Shown here: piece after piece, positions 1-8,122 of the stretch
How the letters are laid out: every line of letters begins with the position of its first letter
How positions within the stretch are numbered: position 1 is the stretch's first letter
Assembly (NCBI RefSeq): GCF_014290175.1
Contig: NZ_JACOOR010000009.1
Location: 1 to 64,000, forward strand
Source: Anaerosacchariphilus hominis
GTDB taxonomy: Bacteria > Bacillota > Clostridia > Lachnospirales > Lachnospiraceae
Length of the DNA stretch: 64,000 bases
Direction: 5' to 3'
Made by a program: the position numbers and the translations under genes
Notes under the pieces: model-generated
Databases searched by the model: none
Seen by the model: the letters and a program-made list of their open reading frames with translations, nothing else
Told to the model about the DNA's origin: nothing

Positions 1-68
1 GAGGCAGATGACTCATTTCGAGTCATCTGCCTCCCCCCTATTTAGAACTGTCATTAACCGACAGCCCC
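1..68 (-). repeat. Inverted copy of the IS left end (truncated by the window edge)
   Basis: These bases are the reverse complement of 8994-9060, apart from one extra base in a C/G run (six here, five there). The copy includes the GC-rich hairpin (arms about 1-14 and 20-33) and the terminal run ending CAGCCCC at 68. At the other site the same sequence forms the left end of an IS1182-like element reading rightward. Here it would be the left end of an element reading leftward, out of the window. The outer boundary cannot be seen. Confidence 0.85.
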
Positions 69-96
69 TTTTTATAGACTATATAATATTTGGAAT

Positions 97-846
97 TTAG
101 GTGGTTGCAGAAATATACTCAATTTCATTTTCTTGAAAATAAGCCATGGCTTCTTCAGGGATAGGATCGTTGCTGATGATTGCGGACGGCTGCTTGTTAG
201 GAAATAATGCAATAGTAGATAATTTAGATAATTTTGTATTGTCTGCAAGTACATATGTTTTGTTGGCGCTCATGGCCATAGACTGTACTGCTTCAGCACG
301 AGAAATATTTGAGTTTAAAAAACCTCTGGCGGGGCTGAATCCACTGAGTCCTACAAAAAATTTATCTACATATATCTGTGATACACACAGTTTTACCAGA
401 GGTCCTACAACTACTTCTGCATCTGGATGGTAATCACCGCCAAGAAGGATAATATTTGTATTGTGTTCTGCAATATAGCGAGGAATGAAAGTAGAGTTTG
501 TAATAATGGTAACATCTCGTTTTTTTTCGGCTACGATAGAAGCAAACAGCGCACAGGTTGAGCCAGACTCAACTAAAATAGTTTCTCCGTCGCTGACCAG
601 TGAACATGCCTTGCGGGCGATTGCTTGTTTGGCTTCATAATTGAAAGCCATCCTATAATTGATATTGTCGGAAGATACACGGGAGGCATATCCATGCTGA
701 CGTTTTAAAAGTCCTTGGTTTTCCAGATATTCCAGATCTTTTCGGATAGTTGAAGGCGAAATATTAAATTGTTTTGCCAGTGTTGTAACGTCTAATCTTT
801 CATGGGTTTCTAAGAGTTCAAGAATATTCAAATGTCTTTGTAACAT
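97..846 (-). CDS. DeoR-family transcriptional regulator
   Basis: This 249-residue protein has a DeoR-type winged helix-turn-helix at residues 1-57 (TTLAKQFNISPSTIRKDL). The C-terminal sugar-phosphate-sensing domain shows the usual VESGSTC, ITNS and LLGG stretches. Members usually repress a sugar operon until a phosphorylated intermediate binds. It lies 14 bases downstream of the FGGY kinase gene, in the same direction, and the two are probably co-transcribed. The likely targets are the divergent kinase and aldolase promoters at 2380-2547, where a TTTGAG/CTCAAA dyad occurs. The effector is probably the kinase product, which is inference. Start ATG has AGGTGATAT just upstream. Confidence 0.9.
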   Translation of the reverse strand: MLQRHLNILELLETHERLDVTTLAKQFNISPSTIRKDLEYLENQGLLKRQHGYASRVSSDNINYRMAFNYEAKQAIARKACSLVSDGETILVESGSTCALFASIVAEKKRDVTIITNSTFIPRYIAEHNTNIILLGGDYHPDAEVVVGPLVKLCVSQIYVDKFFVGLSGFSPARGFLNSNISRAEAVQSMAMSANKTYVLADNTKLSKLSTIALFPNKQPSAIISNDPIPEEAMAYFQENEIEYISATT

Positions 847-860
847 AATATCACCTCAAA

Positions 861-2336
861 TTATAGTTTTAAATCACTTTGAATAAAAGAGCGGATTTCT
901 TTGTATCGTTGGTATTTTTCTGTGTAATAATTGGCTTTTGAATATGTTGGGGGTTTAATTTTATCAAGGGAGTTGCTGCTCTTGACAGCCTCTTCTATGT
1001 TGCCGAAATAATTCAATGAAATGGAAGAGACAGCAAATAGTCCAAAAAGGCCGGTATTTTTGTTGGAATTGATCCACAGAGGAGCTTCAAGAATATCGGC
1101 GCGTAATTGAAGCCAGTCCTCGAATTGGGCCCCGCCTCCTGAGGCAATTATGCGATTACTGGATATTCCGCAGTTCGACAGCAGTTCCATGTTTAACTTC
1201 ATTTCGAATGCAACCCCCTCCATGACAGCCAAAAGCATGTCATGTGCTGTTGTTTTATCTTCCAGTCCCCAGAAACTACCGGATAAATAAGTGTGACAGA
1301 AAGGTGTTCCGGAACCATTGATAAATGGAAAAAATAAAACATCTGTCTGACGTGAAATAGCCATGTGGATATCATCTGCGCAAGCCTTGGCAGAAAAATT
1401 ACCATGAGAAGAAAATAAAAGACTATATGCCCATGTCAGAGATTTGCCTCCGCTTGGGATCTGTGCATAAGTTAAGTAATTTGATGTGTTGAAATAAGGT
1501 TCACATTGAAATCCATATTGATAGGTATCATTGTTGATAATGGAGTCTGGAAGAATTATATTCAGACTATCAGAAGTACCCATACCATATACGGCTTCTC
1601 CGGGATACATTGCTCCAGCCCCGATTGTGGCAAAAGGCTGATCATGCCCACCGGCAATCAATTTTGGAACCATTTCAGTATTATATCGCTTGCAGAAATA
1701 AGAAGACATCATACCCGTAATGTCACCAGCCTCTCTTACGGGAGAAAATTTTTCTGCAGATACGCAGGCTGCTTCTAGGATTTCATATAATTGCTCTTGG
1801 GCATTGAAGTCCATCCAATTTGTAGTTACGGCAAATGATTTTGACATAAAGGGGGCCGCACCAAGACGAACCAGGATATAGTCAGCAACAAACAGGATGT
1901 GAGAGCTCTTCTTTAGAATCTCTTTCTGATTTTCCTGCATCCAGCAGAGCTTTCCCAGAGGAGAAACGGTACCTAGACGATGCCCTGTCTGTTGGTAAAT
2001 AGACGATTCATCATACTTTTGGCACAGCTTTTGGAGCTGCGGTTTGGATCGGGTATCAAAGTACAGAATGCTGGGAGAAATGGAAATACCTTTTTGGTTA
2101 GTACAGACAAAAGTTTCACCAAAAGAGGTGGAGGTAATTGCTTCAATATTATGGAAGCGTGAGAAAAGTTTTAAAAGTTCACGATCGATAGCCTGAAAAA
2201 TGACTTCACAGTCAATCATATTATCTGGAAGCTGTGCATTGTGTGGGAAAGCAGATTCCTCCAAAAGTACTCCCTGTGAATTAATGACTGCAATCTTGCA
2301 CCTGGTTGTTCCAATATCAATACAAATAACGCTCAT
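861..2336 (-). CDS. FGGY-family carbohydrate kinase, substrate unknown
   Basis: This 491-residue protein has the ASKHA/FGGY fold. The N-terminal phosphate-binding strand is DIGTTRCKIAV (residues 7-17), a GGHDQPFATIGAG motif lies mid-protein, and the C-terminal adenosine motif is ASGGGAQ. FGGY kinases phosphorylate pentuloses, hexuloses, glycerol, tetritols or gluconate, and the sequence alone does not settle which. The GHDQ form resembles the xylulokinase/gluconokinase side of the family. The gene starts the minus-strand arm of the cassette, ahead of the DeoR regulator, and diverges from the aldolase gene. It presumably phosphorylates the imported and modified sugar before aldol cleavage. Confidence 0.88.
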   Translation of the reverse strand: MSVICIDIGTTRCKIAVINSQGVLLEESAFPHNAQLPDNMIDCEVIFQAIDRELLKLFSRFHNIEAITSTSFGETFVCTNQKGISISPSILYFDTRSKPQLQKLCQKYDESSIYQQTGHRLGTVSPLGKLCWMQENQKEILKKSSHILFVADYILVRLGAAPFMSKSFAVTTNWMDFNAQEQLYEILEAACVSAEKFSPVREAGDITGMMSSYFCKRYNTEMVPKLIAGGHDQPFATIGAGAMYPGEAVYGMGTSDSLNIILPDSIINNDTYQYGFQCEPYFNTSNYLTYAQIPSGGKSLTWAYSLLFSSHGNFSAKACADDIHMAISRQTDVLFFPFINGSGTPFCHTYLSGSFWGLEDKTTAHDMLLAVMEGVAFEMKLNMELLSNCGISSNRIIASGGGAQFEDWLQLRADILEAPLWINSNKNTGLFGLFAVSSISLNYFGNIEEAVKSSNSLDKIKPPTYSKANYYTEKYQRYKEIRSFIQSDLKL

Positions 2337-2379
2337 TTGAGAGTATCTCCTTTTTCAAATAAGATTTTTTGATAGAACA

Positions 2380-2408
2380 ATTATAACTTTACAAGACTAA
2401 TAAATCAA
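2380..2408 (-). promoter_or_regulatory. Promoter of the kinase-deoR operon
   Basis: On the minus strand, TTGATT (2403-2408), a 17-base spacer and TATAAT (2380-2385) form a good sigma-A type promoter. It lies about 45 bases upstream of the kinase ATG. An AAAAGGAGATACTC ribosome site follows. Confidence 0.7.
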
Positions 2409-2480
2409 TATTTACCTTAAAAATCGGCATGTTTCATATAAATATTTGCTTGATTTTGATAAATATGACTAAAATGCTTA

Positions 2481-2504
2481 TTTGAGATAAAAAATATGCT
2501 CAAA
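2481..2504. promoter_or_regulatory. Candidate DeoR operator dyad
   Basis: TTTGAG (2481-2486) and CTCAAA (2499-2504) form an inverted repeat with 12 bases between the arms. It lies between the two divergent promoters and just upstream of the aldolase -35 box. That position suits a shared operator for the resident DeoR protein. Binding itself is inference. Confidence 0.5.
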
Positions 2505-2518
2505 TGAGAAAAATATTA

Positions 2519-2547
2519 TTGACAAATAAAATATTGGCGTGTATTAT
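2519..2547 (+). promoter_or_regulatory. Promoter of the aldolase-ABC transporter operon
   Basis: A consensus TTGACA (2519-2524), a 17-base spacer and TATTAT (2542-2547) form a strong sigma-A promoter. The leader to the aldolase ATG is about 60 bases and ends in an AAAGGAGAAG ribosome site. Confidence 0.8.
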
Positions 2548-2614
2548 AAGGACAAGAATAACGGAGCTGGCCAGAACCGAAAGAAAACAAAACTGAAAGG
2601 AGAAGCAAAGTATT

Positions 2615-3487
2615 ATGTTAGTACCTATGAAACCGCTTCTGGATGAAGCGCAAAAGAAGAAATACGCTGTGGGTGCTTTTAATGCAGGAACGGTGGAAAC
2701 GATGGAGGCAATTATCGAAGCGGCTGAAGAAGTCAATACACCGGTTATTTTTAACCATGCGCAGTGTATAGAAGAGTTTGCACCCATTCGTGAAGTTGCT
2801 CCGAAGCTGATTTCCATTGCAAAGGCATCAAAAGTACCAGTTGCTGTGAATCTGGATCATGGTCTTGATTTTGAATATATTATGACTGCGATCCATTTGG
2901 GCTTTACTTCTGTCATGTCTGATTTTTCACTTCTGCCTTATGAAGAAAATGTAAAAAATGTAAAACGGGTTGTTGATATCTGTAAGGCATGTGGTATTTC
3001 TACGGAAGGTCTGCTTGGAGTTATGCCGAGCAATGTAGTTGGGCAGGAACAGAAAGTTCCGGAAGGAATGAAAGTAAGTGACTTTTATACCAAACCAGAG
3101 GAAGCAAAAGATTTTGTTGAAAGGACAGGTCTGGATGCTCTTGCAATTTCGTTTGGTACGGTGCATGGTCTCTATGTCGAAGATGTAGTGCTGGATATTG
3201 ATTTGCTAAAAAAGATTCGCGAAAACGTAGACTGTAATCTCGTCATGCATGGAGGATCCGGTGTAGCCCCGGAACAGATTAAGAAAGCAATTGACAATGG
3301 TGTTAGTAAAATCAATTACTATACCTATATGTCCAATGCGGGTGTATCAGCAATGAGAGAAGTAATGGAAAAATCTACAGTTCCGCCTTATGTACATGAA
3401 CTGGCTTACTACTCAAAGAATGCGATGAGAGAAAATGCAAAGAAGGCAATGCTTCTTTTCAATAATGGTTATAAACGCGAAAAATAA
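2615..3487 (+). CDS. Class II fructose-bisphosphate aldolase family protein
   Basis: This 290-residue zinc aldolase belongs to the FbaA/GatY/KbaY/IolJ family. Visible active-site features are D81-H82 in NLDHG, E131 in STEG, H184 in GTVHGLY, H212 in the MHGGSG phosphate loop, and the KIN segment near 255. Together these give the catalytic Asp and the zinc ligands. Such enzymes split a ketose phosphate into dihydroxyacetone phosphate and an aldehyde. The gene opens the plus-strand operon, with the ABC importer next. It most likely carries out the last step of the cassette, cleaving the phosphorylated product of the FGGY kinase. Which ketose phosphate it cleaves cannot be read from the sequence. 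Confidence 0.92.
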   Translation: MLVPMKPLLDEAQKKKYAVGAFNAGTVETMEAIIEAAEEVNTPVIFNHAQCIEEFAPIREVAPKLISIAKASKVPVAVNLDHGLDFEYIMTAIHLGFTSVMSDFSLLPYEENVKNVKRVVDICKACGISTEGLLGVMPSNVVGQEQKVPEGMKVSDFYTKPEEAKDFVERTGLDALAISFGTVHGLYVEDVVLDIDLLKKIRENVDCNLVMHGGSGVAPEQIKKAIDNGVSKINYYTYMSNAGVSAMREVMEKSTVPPYVHELAYYSKNAMRENAKKAMLLFNNGYKREK

Positions 3488-3529
3488 GATTAAAAAGTGT
3501 AAAAACGAAGAAGGGAAGGAGGATTTCTT

Positions 3530-4543
3530 ATGAACAAGAAAATTTTGGGGTTAATGCTTGCTATGATTTTAGGTACTTCTGCCCTGGCGGGTTGTGGAAA
3601 GACGGAAGAAGCAAAAGAGGCTGAGGTTAAGACAGAAGAAACTAAGACAGAAGAAAAAGTAGAAAATACGGACGGCGAGTTACCTAAACTGATCTTTATT
3701 GCAGGTGATATGTCTAATGAATCGCAGGTGTTTGCGTCCAAGATGTTTACAGAACATGCAGAAGAGTATGGATTTGAAGTTTCTACCTTGGATGGGCGCG
3801 GGGATCCACAGATTCAGGCACAGGTTGTTGGTAATGCCGTTGCTCAGGGTGCGGATGTAATCTGTGTAAATCCGAATGATGCGAGTGGAATTGTTCCAAG
3901 CTTGGAAGCTGCAAAAAAAGCAGGTGTTATTGTTGGTGTATATGGCTCTGAGATTATGAGTGACACTCCTGAAAAGGCACGTGACTTTTATGTAACCCAG
4001 GATGATATCCAGGGAGGAAAACTCGCAATTGAAGCAATTCTTGAAAAGTATCCGTCTGGATGCAATGTAGTAGAAGTTGAAGGACAGGCTGGTCATGATG
4101 CAGCAATTAAGCGTCATACTGGCTTTACAGAAAATCTTGATGGTACAGGACTGAATCTTCTTGCATCTATGGCTCCGACACAATGGGCTACAGCAGAAGC
4201 GCTTTCTATTACAGAAGACATGATTGTAAAATATGGCGATGAGATTGATGCGATCTTTTGTCATTGGGATAACGGTGCAACTGGATGTATTGAAGCTTTA
4301 AAAGCTGCAAATATGGAAGATGTTGTTGTAATCGGTATTGATGGATGCCAGGCAGGCTACAATCAGGTGAAAGCTGGTGATCAGTATGCTACAATTAGTA
4401 TTGATGCAGATAAACTGGTAAGAAGATGTATGGAAGTGGCACGTAAGGCTATTAATGGTGAAGAATATTCAGCAGAAAATCTGATTGCTTTTGATATGAT
4501 TACGCAGAATAATATTGATGAATTTCCGGTTCCGGAATGGTAA
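3530..4543 (+). CDS. Sugar ABC transporter substrate-binding lipoprotein
   Basis: This 337-residue protein has a lipoprotein signal peptide (lipobox LAGC, cysteine near residue 22). A short Lys/Glu/Thr-rich linker follows, then a type I periplasmic-binding fold of the RbsB class. Typical pieces are DGRGDPQIQAQVV, CVNPNDASG and GIDGCQAG. It would capture the sugar at the outer face of the membrane and deliver it to the two permeases encoded downstream. The gene follows the aldolase by 42 bases. A hairpin between this gene and the ATPase gene probably keeps binding-protein mRNA in excess, as is common for such operons. Confidence 0.92.
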   Translation: MNKKILGLMLAMILGTSALAGCGKTEEAKEAEVKTEETKTEEKVENTDGELPKLIFIAGDMSNESQVFASKMFTEHAEEYGFEVSTLDGRGDPQIQAQVVGNAVAQGADVICVNPNDASGIVPSLEAAKKAGVIVGVYGSEIMSDTPEKARDFYVTQDDIQGGKLAIEAILEKYPSGCNVVEVEGQAGHDAAIKRHTGFTENLDGTGLNLLASMAPTQWATAEALSITEDMIVKYGDEIDAIFCHWDNGATGCIEALKAANMEDVVVIGIDGCQAGYNQVKAGDQYATISIDADKLVRRCMEVARKAINGEEYSAENLIAFDMITQNNIDEFPVPEW

Positions 4544-4559
4544 TATATAGAAGAAGGCT

Positions 4560-4596
4560 CGTATCGGCTTTGAGCCGATACGGGCTTTGTCTTTTT
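4560..4596 (+). terminator. Intra-operon hairpin after the binding-protein gene
   Basis: CGTATCGGCT (4560-4569) pairs perfectly with AGCCGATACG (4573-4582) around a 3-base loop. GGCTTTGTCTTTTTT follows. The T-run is a little displaced, which suggests a partial terminator. It could also act as an mRNA-stabilising 3' end that sets binding-protein levels above those of the membrane components. Confidence 0.65.
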
Positions 4597-4641
4597 TATA
4601 GAGGACAGAATATTCCGGTTTTTTGAACAGAGGCGAAAGGA

Positions 4642-6135
4642 ATGGATATAGATATGAGCGAAAAGGATTCCGTGTTTATTTTGCAGGTAGAAAATGTTTG
4701 TAAATCATTTCCTGGAGTTAAGGCACTTGATCATGTAACTATAGAAGTACAGCGCGGGGTCGTGCACGGAATAGTCGGTGAGAATGGTGCAGGAAAATCT
4801 ACCCTGATGAAAATTCTGTCGGGGGTTTATACAAAGGATGAAGGAACGGTTATTTTTGATGGAGAGGTGATTGAGCGTACGACACCAATACAGTCTTTGA
4901 ATCGCGGCCTCAGCATTATTTATCAGGAGTTAAATTTGGTAAATACGATGAGTGTGGGAGAAAACATTTTTTTGGGACGGTTTAAAGAGGCGAAGGGGAT
5001 GCGTGGAACACATACAAAAGCGCAGAAACTTTTGGAACAGATTGGGTGTTCTATTGATACGCATACGATGGTTTCGGAACTTAGTGTTTCACAGAAACAG
5101 ATGGTAGAGATTGCAAAAGCACTTTCTTTTAATTCAAAGTTGATTATTATGGATGAGCCCAGCAGTAGCCTTACAAATGATGAACTGAAAGGACTCTATA
5201 AGATTATTGGTGATTTGAAACAAATGGGGATTTCCATTATTTATATTAGCCATAAACTAGATGAGATTTTTGATCTTTGCGATATGGTAACGATTATGCG
5301 TGATGGTAATGTGATTGACAGTAAACCTATTACTGAATTGTCGCGCGAAGAGATGATTACTAAAATGGTAGGAAGAACTATAGAGAAGGAATATCCGGAA
5401 CGCCCCTACTGCGTTGGTGCCCCCCTTCTGGAAGTGCGTAATCTAAATACCAGGAAACTACATAATATTAATTTTACTCTACATAAAGGAGAAATTCTAG
5501 GACTGGTTGGACTGGTAGGAGCGGGGCGTACAGAGATTATTCGTGCAATTTTTGGAGCAGATAAAGTAAAAGGGCAGGAGGTTCTGATTGATGGAAAATC
5601 CGTAAAGATCAAAGGCCCAAAGGATGCGATCAGAGTTGGAATGGCATTGGTGCCGGAAGACAGAAAGCAGCAGGGGCTGATCCTTTCGCAGAGTGTTGAG
5701 ACGAATATTACAATGGCAGCACTGAAGGATCATGTAAAAGGTATTTTTCTGGATAAAACATCTCAAAAAAAGATTGCAGAAAAGCATGTTGCGTCTTTGG
5801 CTATTAAAACTCCTGGTATTAAATCCAGAGTAGTTAGTTTGTCAGGAGGAAATCAACAAAAATGCATTGTCGGAAGGTGGCTGGAAATACAACCGAAAAT
5901 TCTAATCATGGATGAACCAACACGAGGAATTGATGTCGGAGCTAAGTACGAAATCTACCTTTTAATGAAAAAGATTGTAGAGGATGGAGGTTCCATTATT
6001 TTGATTTCTTCTGAATTAGCTGAGGTCCTGAGTATGAGTAATCGTATTCTTACTATTTGCGGTGGCAGAATATCTGGTGAGTTTAATCCTGAGGAAGTCA
6101 GCGTTAATTCTATTATGGAAAGAGTGCTGGGATAA
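4642..6135 (+). CDS. Sugar ABC transporter ATP-binding protein (RbsA/XylG type)
   Basis: This 497-residue protein has two ABC domains in tandem. The first has a full Walker A (GENGAGKST, near residue 50) and Walker B (LIIMDEPSS). The second has the degenerate GLVGAGRTE loop plus LSGGNQQK and LIMDEPTRGID. This asymmetry is normal for the ribose/xylose/galactose (CUT2) importers. It energises the permease pair encoded by the next two genes. AGGCGAAAGG lies just upstream of the ATG. A second ATG 12 bases in, at MSEKDS, is a possible alternative start. The gene is 9 bases from the first permease. Confidence 0.93.
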   Translation: MDIDMSEKDSVFILQVENVCKSFPGVKALDHVTIEVQRGVVHGIVGENGAGKSTLMKILSGVYTKDEGTVIFDGEVIERTTPIQSLNRGLSIIYQELNLVNTMSVGENIFLGRFKEAKGMRGTHTKAQKLLEQIGCSIDTHTMVSELSVSQKQMVEIAKALSFNSKLIIMDEPSSSLTNDELKGLYKIIGDLKQMGISIIYISHKLDEIFDLCDMVTIMRDGNVIDSKPITELSREEMITKMVGRTIEKEYPERPYCVGAPLLEVRNLNTRKLHNINFTLHKGEILGLVGLVGAGRTEIIRAIFGADKVKGQEVLIDGKSVKIKGPKDAIRVGMALVPEDRKQQGLILSQSVETNITMAALKDHVKGIFLDKTSQKKIAEKHVASLAIKTPGIKSRVVSLSGGNQQKCIVGRWLEIQPKILIMDEPTRGIDVGAKYEIYLLMKKIVEDGGSIILISSELAEVLSMSNRILTICGGRISGEFNPEEVSVNSIMERVLG

Positions 6136-6144
6136 GGAGGGATT

Positions 6145-7146
6145 ATGGTGCAGAGTAAAGAAAATATAAAATTTCGGGGAACTGTAAGCAAAGTGATGAA
6201 ATTCCTGAAAAGTTATCTTGTCATGGTTTCCATTGTACTTCTTGTTATTGTGACAATTCTGGTGGAACCTAAGTTTTTATCTATGCCAAATCTGATTAAT
6301 ATTATTCGTCAGTTTGGCCCTTTAAGCTTTTTTGCATTGGGAATGACCTTTGTAATAATGTGTGGTTTTATTGATTTGTCTATTTCCGGTATTATCTCAC
6401 TGGTTGTTGTAACGACTTATTTACTGATTGAACCGTTAGGGCAGTGGGCTGCAATGCTTGTCGGAATCGTGGTTGGTATGGCTGCCGGTTACTTAAACAG
6501 CATTTTGATTATAACATGCGGGGCATTGACCAGTGCGAAAGCATTATTTATTACATATGGTATGAGTACAGTTTACGGAGCAATTGCATTGATTATTACG
6601 GCTGGAAAAACAGGGCATTTATCCTGGCTTCAGACAGATACGTCAGCATTTTCGCTGCTGGCGCAGGGAGGATTTGGAGAACTGCTGTCGTTCTCTTTTC
6701 TGCTCTTTATTGTGTGCCTGATTTTATTGTACATTTTTCAGTCGAAAACATATATGGGTCAGAGTATCTATCTGACAGGTGGAAACAAAGAAGCAGCGAG
6801 ATTGTCAGGTATTTCTATTTATAAAAGTATTTCAACCATATATGTTATCTCAGGTTTAATGGCGGCTATTGGAGGAATTGTTCTTTTATCGCGTGTTACG
6901 ACAGCATCTCCGGTTGTTGGAAAAGGGTATGATACAAATGCAGTTCTCTCTGTTGTTGTTGGAGGTACGCGTCTCAAAGGAGGACAGGGAAGCGTTATGC
7001 GAACAGTTATGGGAGTACTGTTGGTGACGTTACTGTCAAACTGTCTGAATTTGTTGGGCCTTACACCTTATATGCAGACTGTATTCCGTGGAGTAATTCT
7101 TGTGATTGCAATTTGGATTGATAATCGAAACGAGGAGGGAAATTAA
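6145..7146 (+). CDS. Sugar ABC transporter permease (RbsC type), first subunit
   Basis: This 333-residue polytopic protein has about eight to ten hydrophobic segments. It carries family signatures GMTFVIMCGFIDLSISG near residue 70 and a VVVGGTRLKGGQGSVMRT loop near 270, typical of CUT2 permeases. It forms half of the membrane channel. Its stop codon overlaps the start of the second permease by one base (TAATG), which suggests coupled translation. Having two different permease genes implies a heterodimer, unlike the RbsC homodimer. Confidence 0.92.
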   Translation: MVQSKENIKFRGTVSKVMKFLKSYLVMVSIVLLVIVTILVEPKFLSMPNLINIIRQFGPLSFFALGMTFVIMCGFIDLSISGIISLVVVTTYLLIEPLGQWAAMLVGIVVGMAAGYLNSILIITCGALTSAKALFITYGMSTVYGAIALIITAGKTGHLSWLQTDTSAFSLLAQGGFGELLSFSFLLFIVCLILLYIFQSKTYMGQSIYLTGGNKEAARLSGISIYKSISTIYVISGLMAAIGGIVLLSRVTTASPVVGKGYDTNAVLSVVVGGTRLKGGQGSVMRTVMGVLLVTLLSNCLNLLGLTPYMQTVFRGVILVIAIWIDNRNEEGN

Positions 7147-8111
7147 TGAGGGGTCAGAAAACAGTAAAACGTCTGGGATATCCAATATTAAAGCAGAAAG
7201 CCTTTCTTGCGACGGTTGCGATTCTCGTTATAATGATCTTTCCGAAGACGGGCTTTTATACAAGTTATAATTTAATAGAATTACTGAAGGCAGCTGCGGT
7301 GTTGGAAATTCTTGCATTTGGAGTTACACTTACGGTTATCTGTGGCGGCTGTGATCTTTCCATTGGAAGTACTATGAGTCTTTCAGGAATAATTGCGATT
7401 TTGCTGATGAGCCATGTCCCTATGTGGATAGCGATTCTGGCAGGTATTGCAAGTGGGGCAGTGATTGGTTTTATCAACGGTTTCTTCATTGTTCAGCAGA
7501 AAACAGAACCCTTTATTATTACTTTAGGAACCGGCATGGTAATCAAAGGCGTCTGTCAGCAGCTGACAGATGCAAAACCCATTGCGCCGGACAATCCAAT
7601 GTTCGTTAAGTTGGCAAATGGACTTGCTTTTGGGTTCCTGCCGAATGTAATTCTTGTAACTATTATTTTAATGATTCTGTTTCATCTGCTTCTTCGCTAC
7701 ACAGCCTTTGGCCGGAATTGCTATGCGATAGGAGGCGGTTACGATGTTGCTTTATACTCAGGTATCAATGTAATCAAGACAAAATGGATGACTTATGTTA
7801 TTTGTGGGATGACAGCTGCCGCTGGTGGAATTATGCTATCCTCACAACTTAATACGGGGTCTTCTATTTATGGAGATAACACAGCTCTGCTGGTTAATTG
7901 TGGCGTAGTTGTAGGTGGTACATCATTTGCAGGTGGCATTGGAGGCATACCTCAGACTGCTATTGGACTTCTCTTATTTTCTGTTTTGGAAAATGCAATG
8001 AACAGTCTGATGATAAGTCCTTATATTCAGCAGGCAACAAAAGGAGTTCTGATTGTGCTGATTATCTGGCTTGATTGTTATACCATAAAACGGAAAAATG
8101 AAGCAGTTTAG
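7146..8111 (+). CDS. Sugar ABC transporter permease (RbsC type), second subunit
   Basis: This 321-residue membrane protein is paralogous to the preceding permease. It has the GVTLTVICGGCDLSIGS motif near residue 60 and GVVVGGTSFAGGIGG near 265. It presumably pairs with the first permease. The gene starts inside the stop codon of its neighbour and ends 11 bases before the AroE-family gene. The oxidoreductase is therefore part of the same transcript. Confidence 0.92.
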   Translation: MRGQKTVKRLGYPILKQKAFLATVAILVIMIFPKTGFYTSYNLIELLKAAAVLEILAFGVTLTVICGGCDLSIGSTMSLSGIIAILLMSHVPMWIAILAGIASGAVIGFINGFFIVQQKTEPFIITLGTGMVIKGVCQQLTDAKPIAPDNPMFVKLANGLAFGFLPNVILVTIILMILFHLLLRYTAFGRNCYAIGGGYDVALYSGINVIKTKWMTYVICGMTAAAGGIMLSSQLNTGSSIYGDNTALLVNCGVVVGGTSFAGGIGGIPQTAIGLLLFSVLENAMNSLMISPYIQQATKGVLIVLIIWLDCYTIKRKNEAV

Positions 8112-8122
8112 GAGGAAAGAAA

